Assembly: GCA_964499695.1 (NCBI GenBank)
Contig: CAZCMD010000004.1
Span: 1-64,000 of the forward strand
Direction of reading: 5' to 3'
Length of the DNA stretch: 64,000 bases
Source: JAAZBV01 sp964499695
Lineage (GTDB): Bacteria > Desulfobacterota > DSM-4660 > Desulfatiglandales > HGW-15
Shown: piece after piece, positions 1 to 7,640 of the stretch
How the letters are laid out: the number at the start of each line of letters is the position of its first letter
How positions within the stretch are numbered: position 1 is the stretch's first letter
The notes under the pieces: generated by a model
What the model was told of the DNA's origin: nothing
What the model saw: only the letters and a program-made list of their open reading frames with translations
The model's database searches: none
Program-made: the position numbers and the translations under genes

Positions 1-262
1 CTCCCACATCCATCATCCCGGTATTTTCGGTCATACGGACATCCATAGAAAGAGGCGGGGTGTTGTTTTTATCCTGTTTGAATATGGCATTCATATAACC
101 ATCCATAATATTAACCAGACATGCGCGGTCACACTCTTTTTTATCAACCATATTCCATTCCGGTTCTGCTGCAAAGGCGCTTATATTCAGCATGACTGTA
201 AAAATAAACACCATCGAGACAACTTTATAATACTGTGATTTTGATAAAACCCTGTTTTTCAT
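1..262 (-). CDS. Secreted protein of unknown function, 3' part outside window
   Basis: This gene runs off the left edge of the window; only its first 87 codons are visible. It starts at an ATG (262-260 on the minus strand) preceded by a strong AAGGGGGTC ribosome site. The N-terminus has a basic start, a hydrophobic stretch and a cleavage-like SAFA-AEP junction, so it is probably exported. The mature part contains a CDRACL motif followed by a MDGYMNAI stretch and a MTEN motif. This resembles secreted hypothetical proteins with an SnoaL/DUF8021-like fold that begin with a similar motif; that link is from memory and is weak. No function can be given. It is divergent from the VIT/vWA gene to its right. 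Confidence 0.7.
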   Translation of the reverse strand, partial: MKNRVLSKSQYYKVVSMVFIFTVMLNISAFAAEPEWNMVDKKECDRACLVNIMDGYMNAIFKQDKNNTPPLSMDVRMTENTGMMDVG

Positions 263-491
263 GATGACCCCCTTATAAATGATGTTTAATCCTGTATTAC
301 ACCTGATTTTCTGTATGTTTCCGATAATCTCTAACAGAGTTTCGCTTATAAAACAAGATACTCCATAAGTATACCGGGTCTATTTTTCACACATTTTTCA
401 TTTTTCTTTCTTATTCATTTCATATGAGGCTTTTAGAATTCATTTCAAAGAATGAATGATTCCCTAAACCTTTAAGATGGAGGCAACTCAA

Positions 492-2522
492 ATGATACTA
501 AACAGGTTAAAGACTTTTACCCTTATACTCGCCATTTTTTTTATTAACATAATGGTTTTTGCTGACAGTGAGGGCGAAAACACCAAAACACTGTCACCCT
601 ATTTCTTTATTGAAAACGGTGATCCTTCAATCGACCGGTTACCGCTGAAAAGCACAGATGTCAAGGTGAACATAAGCGGGGTTATAGCTGAGGTAACAGT
701 AAAACAACAGTATTCAAACAATGGCACACGCCCGATAAATGCAAAATACATTTTTCCTGCATCAACAAGGGCCGCTGTGCATGGCATGCAGATGAAAATT
801 GGCGATGAGATTATAACTGCAAAGATAAAGGAGCGGGAAACAGCCCAGAAGGAATTCGACCAGGCTAAAAAAGAGGGGAAGACAGCATCACTCCTCAAAC
901 AGCACCGCCCTAATGTATTCAGCATGAGTCTTTCCAATATTATGCCGGGTGATATTATAGATATAGAGCTTAAGTATACAGAACTGCTTGTACCGACAGA
1001 TATGGTATATGAGTTTGTATACCCCACCGTAACCGGGCCAAGGTATTCAGGTGAACCTGAGACATCAACCAATGAAAATAACAGCTGGATAAAAAACCCA
1101 TATCTGAAGCAGGATGTTAAGTCAGAGACAGGTTTTAATATTGATGTCAATATTGCTACAGGCATCCCTCTTCAGGAGGTTACCTGTATAACACATGATA
1201 TCGAAACAAGATATGAAACAGAATCAAAGGCAAGGATAAAGCTGAAGGACACAGAGAAATCAGTAGGTAACCGGGATTATATAATTAGATACAGGCTTGC
1301 CGGTCAAAAGGTGCAATCAGGAATTATCCTTTCAAAGGGTGAAAAGGAAAACTTCTTTCTCCTTATGCTTGAACCTCCAAGCACAGTCAAGCCTTCTGAT
1401 ATCCCTGCGCGTGAATATATATTCGTTGTCGATGTATCCGGCTCAATGAACGGCTTTCCCCTGGATACCGCCAAAGGTCTGCTGAATGACCTTATCGGTA
1501 ATCTCAGGGAAGAGGACAGGTTTAATGTTGTTCTTTTTGCAGGGACATCTAATACATTTTCCAATGTCTCTGTACCGGCAAACAGTTCTAATATAGAAAA
1601 GGCAATCCGGTTTATCGACGAGGCAATGGGTAGTGGGGGTACCGAACTCCTTTCAGCCCTGAAACATGGATTTTCTATCCCGAAAGATGAGAATATTTCT
1701 CGAACCGTCATGGTAATAACAGACGGCTATATTGAGGCAGAAAAAGATGTATTTGAGTTCATCAGTGATAATCTTAACAGCACCAATGTTTTTGCATTTG
1801 GTATCGGATCTGCAGTTAACCGCTATCTGATAGAGGGGATTGCCAGATCAGGTCTTGGAGAGCCGTTTATTATTACAAGCCCTTATGAGGCAAAGGTAAC
1901 CGCAAAAAAATTCAGAGAATATGTCAGCTCACCGGTATTAACAAATGTTACTGTTAACTTCACGGATTTTGATGTCTATGATGTTGAACCCGCAACCATT
2001 CCTGACCTTTTTGCTCAAAGGCCCATTATAGTAACCGGAAAATGGAGAGGAGAATCAAACGGGCAGATAGAGGTGAAGGGCAGAACCGGAAAAGAGACAT
2101 ACTCTCAAATATTTAGAATGGCCCGGAATAAAAGCTATGATACAGAAAACGTATTAAAATACCTCTGGGCAAGGAAAAGGATCAGCAGGCTGTCTGATTT
2201 TAATACTGATGCAGAGAATTCTGAGATTAAGTCGGAAATTACCAACCTTGGTCTTACATATAATCTATTGACTAAATATACCTCCTTTATTGCCGTGCGT
2301 GACATTGTAAGGAATATTGAAGGCCCGGCAAAGGATGTTAAGCAACCCCTGCCATTACCCAAAGGCGTAACTAACCTCGCAGTGGGAGACTGTGCCAGGG
2401 TTCCGGAACCGGGGTTGTATATCCTGGTGCTGCTGATGACTACTGTAACAGTCACAGGAATTTTTCGCAGAAAAATGGTAAAGGTCTTCTCTTGCAGGAG
2501 ACACAGTAAAAATAATTTTTAA
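492..2522 (+). CDS. VIT and von Willebrand A domain protein with PEP-CTERM-like sorting tail
   Basis: The ATG at 492 is preferred over the one at 477 because GGAGG (480-484) lies at ideal spacing from it, giving 676 residues. After a signal peptide ending near VFA-DSE comes a VIT (inter-alpha-trypsin) domain, roughly residues 35-170. A vWA domain follows with the MIDAS motif DVSGSMNG near residue 314. The C-terminus has VPEPGLY, a hydrophobic helix and a basic FRRK cluster, which is the layout of a PEP-CTERM-type exosortase substrate. A 15-residue extension follows the basic cluster. An exosortase gene begins 47 bp downstream and CreB/CreC-like regulators follow. The protein is therefore inferred to be the dedicated substrate: exported, cut near PEP and presented at the cell envelope. 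Ligand and role are unknown. Confidence 0.85.
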   Translation: MILNRLKTFTLILAIFFINIMVFADSEGENTKTLSPYFFIENGDPSIDRLPLKSTDVKVNISGVIAEVTVKQQYSNNGTRPINAKYIFPASTRAAVHGMQMKIGDEIITAKIKERETAQKEFDQAKKEGKTASLLKQHRPNVFSMSLSNIMPGDIIDIELKYTELLVPTDMVYEFVYPTVTGPRYSGEPETSTNENNSWIKNPYLKQDVKSETGFNIDVNIATGIPLQEVTCITHDIETRYETESKARIKLKDTEKSVGNRDYIIRYRLAGQKVQSGIILSKGEKENFFLLMLEPPSTVKPSDIPAREYIFVVDVSGSMNGFPLDTAKGLLNDLIGNLREEDRFNVVLFAGTSNTFSNVSVPANSSNIEKAIRFIDEAMGSGGTELLSALKHGFSIPKDENISRTVMVITDGYIEAEKDVFEFISDNLNSTNVFAFGIGSAVNRYLIEGIARSGLGEPFIITSPYEAKVTAKKFREYVSSPVLTNVTVNFTDFDVYDVEPATIPDLFAQRPIIVTGKWRGESNGQIEVKGRTGKETYSQIFRMARNKSYDTENVLKYLWARKRISRLSDFNTDAENSEIKSEITNLGLTYNLLTKYTSFIAVRDIVRNIEGPAKDVKQPLPLPKGVTNLAVGDCARVPEPGLYILVLLMTTVTVTGIFRRKMVKVFSCRRHSKNNF

Positions 2523-2569
2523 TATAGATTATTTACAGTTGATTATATTGAAATATTGGAGACATCCTC

Positions 2570-3334
2570 ATGAATAAAGGAATAAAGATGTCAAACCGGA
2601 TCATAATAAAAACCAGCATAATGATCATTTGCCTGGCAATTGCATGGGGGCTCAAATATCAATACAGCAAAAGCAACAGTGATAGCTTGCGCTGGATACT
2701 GGCTCCCACAGCATATCTCGTAGAGGTTACCGGAGATATGAGATTTGAAAAAGAGACTGGTGTAGGATTTGTTGATCATGAAAGCGGGATCATTATAGCC
2801 CCTTCGTGTTCAGGTGTGAATTTCATGATCATCGTATTTTGCCTTTCAGCATACACAGGCATGAAAAAGATTAGGAAAACAGGTCATCAGTTCATGTGGA
2901 TCATAGTCAGCCTTACAGGAGCGTATATTTATACCCTGCTTGTTAACACCTTTAGAATCAATCTTTCCATATACAGCATCAGGACAGATCTTCTTCAGGC
3001 ATGGCTTTCAGGAGAAACAGTTCACCTGATTGAGGGTGTGCTGGTTTATTTTATATTTCTCATTATTTTAAACTCAATATTGAACAGGATCATGGAGCCT
3101 GATTTTTTTACAAGAGCAGAAAAACCTTATACCTTTATCAGGAGATTTCTATTACCATTTTCATTTTATCTGTTTTTCACCCTGCTTGTTCCGGTATTCA
3201 ATCATGGTGGTCTCATTAAAAATAATGGTTTTTCCAGGTACACATTTATTGTTCTGATAAGCTGTTTTGTGGTTTTTACGATATCTTTTTTATTCAGGAT
3301 GAGTTGTCATTATTTTGCAGCTAGGGTAAAGTGA
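2570..3334 (+). CDS. xrtK: Exosortase, XrtK-like
   Basis: This is a 254-residue integral membrane protein with about seven hydrophobic segments. The exosortase/archaeosortase catalytic set can be seen: Cys80 in APSCSGVNF, Arg129 in VNTFRINLS and His152 in ETVHLIEG. Exosortases are membrane cysteine transpeptidases that process PEP-CTERM-type tails. The short length and the SCSGVNF form of the active site fit exosortase K; the subtype is from memory and less sure than the family. The start at 2570 has GGAG 8 nt upstream, but an internal ATG at 2588 also has an AAAGGA site. It lies directly after its probable single substrate and 21 bp before the response regulator, so the four genes look like one operon. 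Confidence 0.85.
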   Translation: MNKGIKMSNRIIIKTSIMIICLAIAWGLKYQYSKSNSDSLRWILAPTAYLVEVTGDMRFEKETGVGFVDHESGIIIAPSCSGVNFMIIVFCLSAYTGMKKIRKTGHQFMWIIVSLTGAYIYTLLVNTFRINLSIYSIRTDLLQAWLSGETVHLIEGVLVYFIFLIILNSILNRIMEPDFFTRAEKPYTFIRRFLLPFSFYLFFTLLVPVFNHGGLIKNNGFSRYTFIVLISCFVVFTISFLFRMSCHYFAARVK

Positions 3335-3355
3335 GTCAAATTAAATGGAGGAGCT

Positions 3356-4036
3356 ATGAAACACAGGATTCTGATCGTTGAAGATGAGCCAGCCATCGTT
3401 GATAATATCCAGTATGCCCTTGAGACTGAGGGCTTTGAAACAATCTGCTTTTCTGAGGGTAAAATTGCCCTTGAGTGTCTGGATAGAGAAGGTATTGACC
3501 TTATAGTACTGGATATTGGCCTTCCTGACATAAGCGGGTTTGAACTGTGCAAGGATATCCGTAAGAAAACCAATACACCGATCATCTTTCTCACGGCACG
3601 CACAGAGGAGATTGACAGGATTGTTGGTCTTGAGATAGGCGCAGATGACTATGTTACAAAGCCATTCAGCCCGAGAGAACTCACTGCAAGGATAAAGGCA
3701 GTGTTGAGAAGAACAGCCCCTTCCAATGAAAACTCACATGAAAATGGGATATTTCATATTGATGAATCACGCAGAAGGATAACCTATAAAGGTAAACCTG
3801 TTGACCTGTCAAAGTATGAATTCAATATCTTAAAGACATTCATTCAGAGGCCGGGGCATGTCTTTTCACGTGACAGGCTCATGGACATGGCATGGGATGA
3901 ACCGGAGGCAAGCCTTGACCGCACGGTCGATGCCCATATAAAAAATATAAGGGCCAAACTCAAAAATATCGACCCTGATACTGACCCTATCATAACCCAC
4001 AGGGGTGTCGGATATTCATTGAGGGATGATCTATGA
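3356..4036 (+). CDS. creB: CreB-like OmpR/PhoB-family response regulator
   Basis: This 226-residue protein has an N-terminal receiver domain (residues 3-118) with the acidic pair ED and the phospho-acceptor Asp in LIVLDIGLPDISGFELC. The C-terminal winged helix (about 130-226) ends in THRGVGYSLR. Receiver motifs such as GLPDISGFELC, ARTEEIDR and GLEIGADDYVTKPFSPRE match E. coli CreB closely. The start follows a GGAGGAG ribosome site. The stop overlaps the start of the kinase gene by 4 bp (ATGA), so the pair is translationally coupled. It probably controls this exosortase operon or its envelope regulon; that target is inferred from position only. Confidence 0.9.
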   Translation: MKHRILIVEDEPAIVDNIQYALETEGFETICFSEGKIALECLDREGIDLIVLDIGLPDISGFELCKDIRKKTNTPIIFLTARTEEIDRIVGLEIGADDYVTKPFSPRELTARIKAVLRRTAPSNENSHENGIFHIDESRRRITYKGKPVDLSKYEFNILKTFIQRPGHVFSRDRLMDMAWDEPEASLDRTVDAHIKNIRAKLKNIDPDTDPIITHRGVGYSLRDDL

Positions 4037-5466
4037 AACTGGGCCTTCGCATATTCATCTGCTATTTTATCATCTTTGCGGCATGTTTCTACTTTCCAAC
4101 AAACTGGGTGCTTGATCATCTGAGGATCCGCTATCTTGAGGGGGTTGAAGACCCCCTGGTAGATCAGGCAAACATACTGGCTGTCATCGCAGGAAAGGAG
4201 ATGGAAAAGGGTTCGTTAGATGAAAAAAGGTGGGAGATGATATTCAATGAGGTCAAATCCCGCGAACTCTCATCAAGGATATATGACTTTGAAAAGAAGA
4301 ATGTGGATATGAGCATCTATATAACCGATAAAAATGGCGTTGTCATTTTTGATTCTGAAGAGAGGGCCAATATTGGTAAGAATTTTATGAAGTGGCGGGA
4401 TGTAAGGCTGACACTTAGAGGAGAGTATGGGGCGCGCACGACAAGGAAATATGATAATGACAATAAGTCTTCAGTGCTTTATATTGCTGCCCCCATTCTT
4501 ATAAAAGGCAGGGTTGAAGGGGCGCTGACTATAGCAAAACCCACCACCAATATTAATAACTATATAGATAAGGCAAAACCCGAGATACTGAGAGTAAGCC
4601 TCTTATCAGCACTTTGCGCTATTGTGCTGAGCCTTGTTGCCACACTATGGATAATAAGACCCATCAATCGTCTGAAGCTGTACGCTGAGGATATCAGGCA
4701 GGGTAAGAGGGTGCAGTTCCCCAGGCTTGATTCTACTGAGATAGGTGAAATGGGCCTTGCCTTTGAAAGAATGAAGGAGGCACTTGAAGGTAAAAAATAT
4801 GTGGAACAGTATATCCAGACACTTACACATGAGATCAAAAGCCCGGTTTCTGCAATAAGGGGCGCAGCAGAACTCCTTGAAGAAAATATGCCCGAGGAGA
4901 GAAGAGACCGCTTTCTGGCAAACATCAGAACCGAGGCGAACAGGATTCAGAATATCATAGACAGGATGCTTGAATTATCAGAGCTTGAAAATCGTAACAG
5001 GTTGCATCAGGTTAAAGAGATAGATCCAGGGGCTATGATAAGGACAGTAATTGAGAGCAAACAGCCCATGCTGCTAAAAAAGGGTATAGCGGTTAATTTA
5101 AAGATTGATGAAGAGCTGCACGTAGCTGGCGACCCATTTCTACTTCATCAGGCTGTATCAAACCTTGTCCAGAACGCAATAGACTTCAGCCCATCCTGTT
5201 CAGAGATCACTGTTTCAGCTAATAAAGATGGCGATATGATTGCCATTGAGGTCATTGATAATGGATCAGGCATTCCTGATTATGCCCTTGAAAAGATATT
5301 TAATAAATTCTTCTCACTGAACAGACCGGACACAGAAAAAAAGAGTACAGGCCTTGGCCTTAACTTTGTGAGGGAGGTCGCGGAGCTTCATCAGGGAAGG
5401 ATAACTATTGAGAATCGACCGGAGGGCGGGGTTAAGGCGGAGTTTAGATTGAAGATTCAAGATTGA
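4033..5466 (+). CDS. creC: CreC-like sensor histidine kinase
   Basis: This 477-residue inner-membrane kinase has a TM helix near residues 5-25, a periplasmic sensor domain, a second TM near 190-210, and then HAMP, HisKA (LTHEIKSPVSAIRGAAELL) and HATPase (NAIDFS, DNGSGIPDY, STGLGLNFV) domains. The periplasmic segment WRDVRLTLRGEYGAR and the AAPI stretch are very close to E. coli CreC, supporting orthology beyond generic kinase similarity. The last codons (RLKIQD, stop) fall inside the AAGATTGAAGATTC repeat that starts at 5452, so the repeat supplies the C-terminus and stop codon. It pairs with the upstream regulator through an ATGA overlap. Confidence 0.9.
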   Translation: MKLGLRIFICYFIIFAACFYFPTNWVLDHLRIRYLEGVEDPLVDQANILAVIAGKEMEKGSLDEKRWEMIFNEVKSRELSSRIYDFEKKNVDMSIYITDKNGVVIFDSEERANIGKNFMKWRDVRLTLRGEYGARTTRKYDNDNKSSVLYIAAPILIKGRVEGALTIAKPTTNINNYIDKAKPEILRVSLLSALCAIVLSLVATLWIIRPINRLKLYAEDIRQGKRVQFPRLDSTEIGEMGLAFERMKEALEGKKYVEQYIQTLTHEIKSPVSAIRGAAELLEENMPEERRDRFLANIRTEANRIQNIIDRMLELSELENRNRLHQVKEIDPGAMIRTVIESKQPMLLKKGIAVNLKIDEELHVAGDPFLLHQAVSNLVQNAIDFSPSCSEITVSANKDGDMIAIEVIDNGSGIPDYALEKIFNKFFSLNRPDTEKKSTGLGLNFVREVAELHQGRITIENRPEGGVKAEFRLKIQD

Positions 5467-5532
5467 AGATTCAAGATTGAAGATTCAAGGTCATCGATTC
5501 AAGATTCAAGATTCAAAATTCAAAATTAAAGA
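5452..5532. repeat. AT-rich tandem repeat, left arm flanking four-helix-bundle gene
   Basis: The stretch is built from repeated AAGATTGAAGATTC and GATTCAAGATTCAA units ending in AAAATTCAAAATTAAAG. It begins inside the last codons of the CreC-like kinase. A similar block in reverse-complement orientation follows the four-helix-bundle gene (5970-6045), and a third copy sits at 29186-29265. It looks like a dispersed repeat family. Confidence 0.8.
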
Positions 5533-5560
5533 CTGAAAATCATTAAATTGGGAGATTAAC

Positions 5561-5947
5561 ATGCCAGTAATCCAAAAATTTGAAGATATGGAACTATGGC
5601 AAAAGGCTAGAGCAATTGCTAAAGCAATCTATCAGCTTACTGAAAAAGAAAAGTTTTCAAGGGATTATGGGTTAAAGGATCAGGTTCGAAGAGCCAGTGT
5701 ATCTATTATGGCCAACATTGCAGAAGGATTTGAAAGAGGATCAAATAAGGAATTCATTCAATTCCTTTTTATTGCAAAAGGTTCGGCAGGGGAGGTTCGA
5801 GCTCAGCTATATGTTGCTTTTGATCTTAGCTATATTATTAAAGATGAATTTGAAAATTTAAGTACCGAATTACTTGCTTTATCAAAACAAATTTCAGGTT
5901 TCATTAAATACTTAAAATCATCAAACCTGAAAGGCCATAAACGTTGA
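5561..5947 (+). CDS. Four-helix-bundle protein (S23/IVS family)
   Basis: A 128-residue soluble helical protein. Motifs KFEDMELWQKA, LKDQVRRASVSIMANIAEG, FIQFLFIAKGSAGEV and LSKQISGF are characteristic of the four-helix-bundle (S23) family, first seen encoded in intervening sequences of 23S rRNA genes and widespread as stand-alone genes. Function is unknown. No rRNA is near it. The gene stands between oppositely oriented blocks of the same AT-rich repeat, which suggests that gene and repeats form one insertion-like cassette (inference). The ribosome site is TGGGAG, about 12 nt before the ATG. Confidence 0.9.
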   Translation: MPVIQKFEDMELWQKARAIAKAIYQLTEKEKFSRDYGLKDQVRRASVSIMANIAEGFERGSNKEFIQFLFIAKGSAGEVRAQLYVAFDLSYIIKDEFENLSTELLALSKQISGFIKYLKSSNLKGHKR

Positions 5948-5969
5948 TACGCGCCCGCAGCGTAATTTG

Positions 5970-6045
5970 AGTTAAATCTTGAATTTTCAATTTTAAATCT
6001 TGAATATATTTTTGGATATTCAATTTTGAATCTTGAATCTTGAAT
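5970..6045. repeat. AT-rich repeat, right arm, inverted relative to the left arm
   Basis: TTGAATTTTCAATTTTAAATC and TTGAATCTTGAATCTTG units are the reverse complement of the GATTCAAG units at 5452-5532. The two blocks could pair into a long imperfect stem around the four-helix-bundle gene. The right arm also ends directly at the stop codon of the minus-strand permease gene. Confidence 0.8.
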
Positions 6046-7416
6046 TTATTCTTTAACCTTGAATTTAACATTATAGTACAAATAAACCAAAATCCCTAAA
6101 ACGATCGTCCCTCCTCCATATATAAGCACAAATGGATTTCCCTTTACTGTATGGGCAATAATCCAGAGATTGCTCAATATAAACAGCACAGGGGTAACAG
6201 GGTAACCGAATGTCCTGTAAGGACGTTCAATGCCTGGCAACTTGAATCTGAGGATCATAAGCCCTATCACGGTAAGCATGGCAAACAGTGAGAGTGTGAA
6301 CCCTATATACATTAAGAGTTTATCAAATGAAGAGGTGATAACCATTATTATGGCAATAAGCGCCTGGAGCAGGATAGCCTTGCCCGGTGTGGTATGTTTC
6401 GGGTTTACACTGCCAAACCATCTTGGAAAGGCATTGTCCCTTGCCATTGCATAATATACCCTGGGCCCGGTCATTATCATTGCGCTTATAACAGATAAAA
6501 GGCATACAGTTATTGCACCGGAAAATATACTCCCGATCTTTACACCGAAAAGAGATATTGCCGCTGTTGCCCCCACATCCTCAATACCTGTCATCTCAGA
6601 TATTGGTAGTGCATATATGAAGAGCAGGTTGAGGAACATGTAAAGGGCCATAACAACTATTGTTCCCCATAAGAGCGAAAGGGGGATATTCCTTGAAGGA
6701 TCCTTTATCTCTGAGCCTATATAGGCAGCCGCATTCCAGCCGCTGTATGCAAATGATATATAGATCAGGGATGTTGCAAACTCACCGGTGAATAATGATT
6801 CAGAAACAGGGCCTGAGCCGAAATTTTCAAGGCTGCCTTTTCCAATAAAAAAACCGAGAGTAATAAAGGCCAGTATCACTATTATCTTAAAAGAGGTTAA
6901 GATGTTCTGCACCTTGCTTCCAAAACTCAGGCTGTACCAGTGGGCAATAGAAAATAGGATAATAACAGAGATGCCGCTTATTGTATAAAAAGTTAAAGGA
7001 ATAACGCCAAACAGATTAAACACCTCTTGACCTGAAGCCTCTGCGCCAATGCTCCTGAAGAGATATTTTGAAAAGGCAATGGATGCAGCAGCTATGGGGG
7101 CAGAAAAACCCACAATCAGGGATACCCATCCTGAAAGAAAACCAAATGGTTTCCCGATGCTTTCTCTTAAAAAGATATATTCACCGCCGGCCTTTGGGAA
7201 TATTGCCCCCAATTCTCCATAACAGAGCGCGCCTGTAAGGGCCAGTATGCCACCTATAAACCAGCAGAGGATCATTGCGGCGGGATTTTTCAGGTCTGCC
7301 ATGATAAAGCCTGAGGTTGTAAACACCCCTGTACCTATCATATTGGCAATAACAAGTATAACAGCAGTCCCAAGACCTATAGTTCTTTTTAGCTGATCGT
7401 TTTCATCCATTTTCAT
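6046..7416 (-). CDS. APC-family amino acid permease
   Basis: A 456-residue membrane protein with about 12 hydrophobic helices. The N-terminal IGLGTAVILVIANMIGTGVF is the classic helix-1 substrate motif of the amino acid-polyamine-organocation (APC) superfamily. The segments GALCYGELGAIFPKAGGEY and PSRNIPLSLLWGT also fit. It would be a proton-coupled amino acid symporter or exchanger in the inner membrane; the substrate cannot be told. The internal ATG at 7410 has slightly better spacing from an AGGT site than the one at 7416, so the start is uncertain by two codons. It is monocistronic as far as can be seen. Confidence 0.88.
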   Translation of the reverse strand: MKMDENDQLKRTIGLGTAVILVIANMIGTGVFTTSGFIMADLKNPAAMILCWFIGGILALTGALCYGELGAIFPKAGGEYIFLRESIGKPFGFLSGWVSLIVGFSAPIAAASIAFSKYLFRSIGAEASGQEVFNLFGVIPLTFYTISGISVIILFSIAHWYSLSFGSKVQNILTSFKIIVILAFITLGFFIGKGSLENFGSGPVSESLFTGEFATSLIYISFAYSGWNAAAYIGSEIKDPSRNIPLSLLWGTIVVMALYMFLNLLFIYALPISEMTGIEDVGATAAISLFGVKIGSIFSGAITVCLLSVISAMIMTGPRVYYAMARDNAFPRWFGSVNPKHTTPGKAILLQALIAIIMVITSSFDKLLMYIGFTLSLFAMLTVIGLMILRFKLPGIERPYRTFGYPVTPVLFILSNLWIIAHTVKGNPFVLIYGGGTIVLGILVYLYYNVKFKVKE

Positions 7417-7554
7417 ACCTATAAATTTTTTACAATAATTGATACTTTTTTGTTATTTCATAATCTTAATAGAAACAGGCCTTCACATTATGTCAAGGGA
7501 AAGCCCGTTGTAAAGGAAATATGTAACAGGTGATCAGGCTGGCTGCAATTGATA

Positions 7555-7596
7555 AAAAAGCATGTACCCCGCTATAAAGAGATTAGAGCGGGGTAC
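7555..7596 (-). terminator. Rho-independent terminator after the methylase-fusion gene
   Basis: GTACCCCGCT (7564-7573) pairs perfectly with AGCGGGGTAC (7587-7596), and on the minus strand it is followed by a run of T residues. It lies just past the stop of the gene ending at 7641, so it probably ends the minus-strand island that starts near 13098. Confidence 0.8.
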
Positions 7597-7640
7597 AACT
7601 CAATTATTGCATATCTGTATCCTATTGCAGCAAATCGGTT

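Noticed and set aside
477..491. Earlier ATG for the VIT/vWA gene
   Set aside because: GGAGG lies between it and the ATG at 492 at proper spacing, so the later start is more likely.
2523..2569. tRNA or small RNA genes in the short intergenic gaps
   Set aside because: No cloverleaf-like sequence or CCA end was recognised in any gap of the window.
5452..6045. Insertion sequence around the four-helix-bundle gene
   Set aside because: No transposase is present and no target duplication is evident; only inverted repeat blocks are seen.
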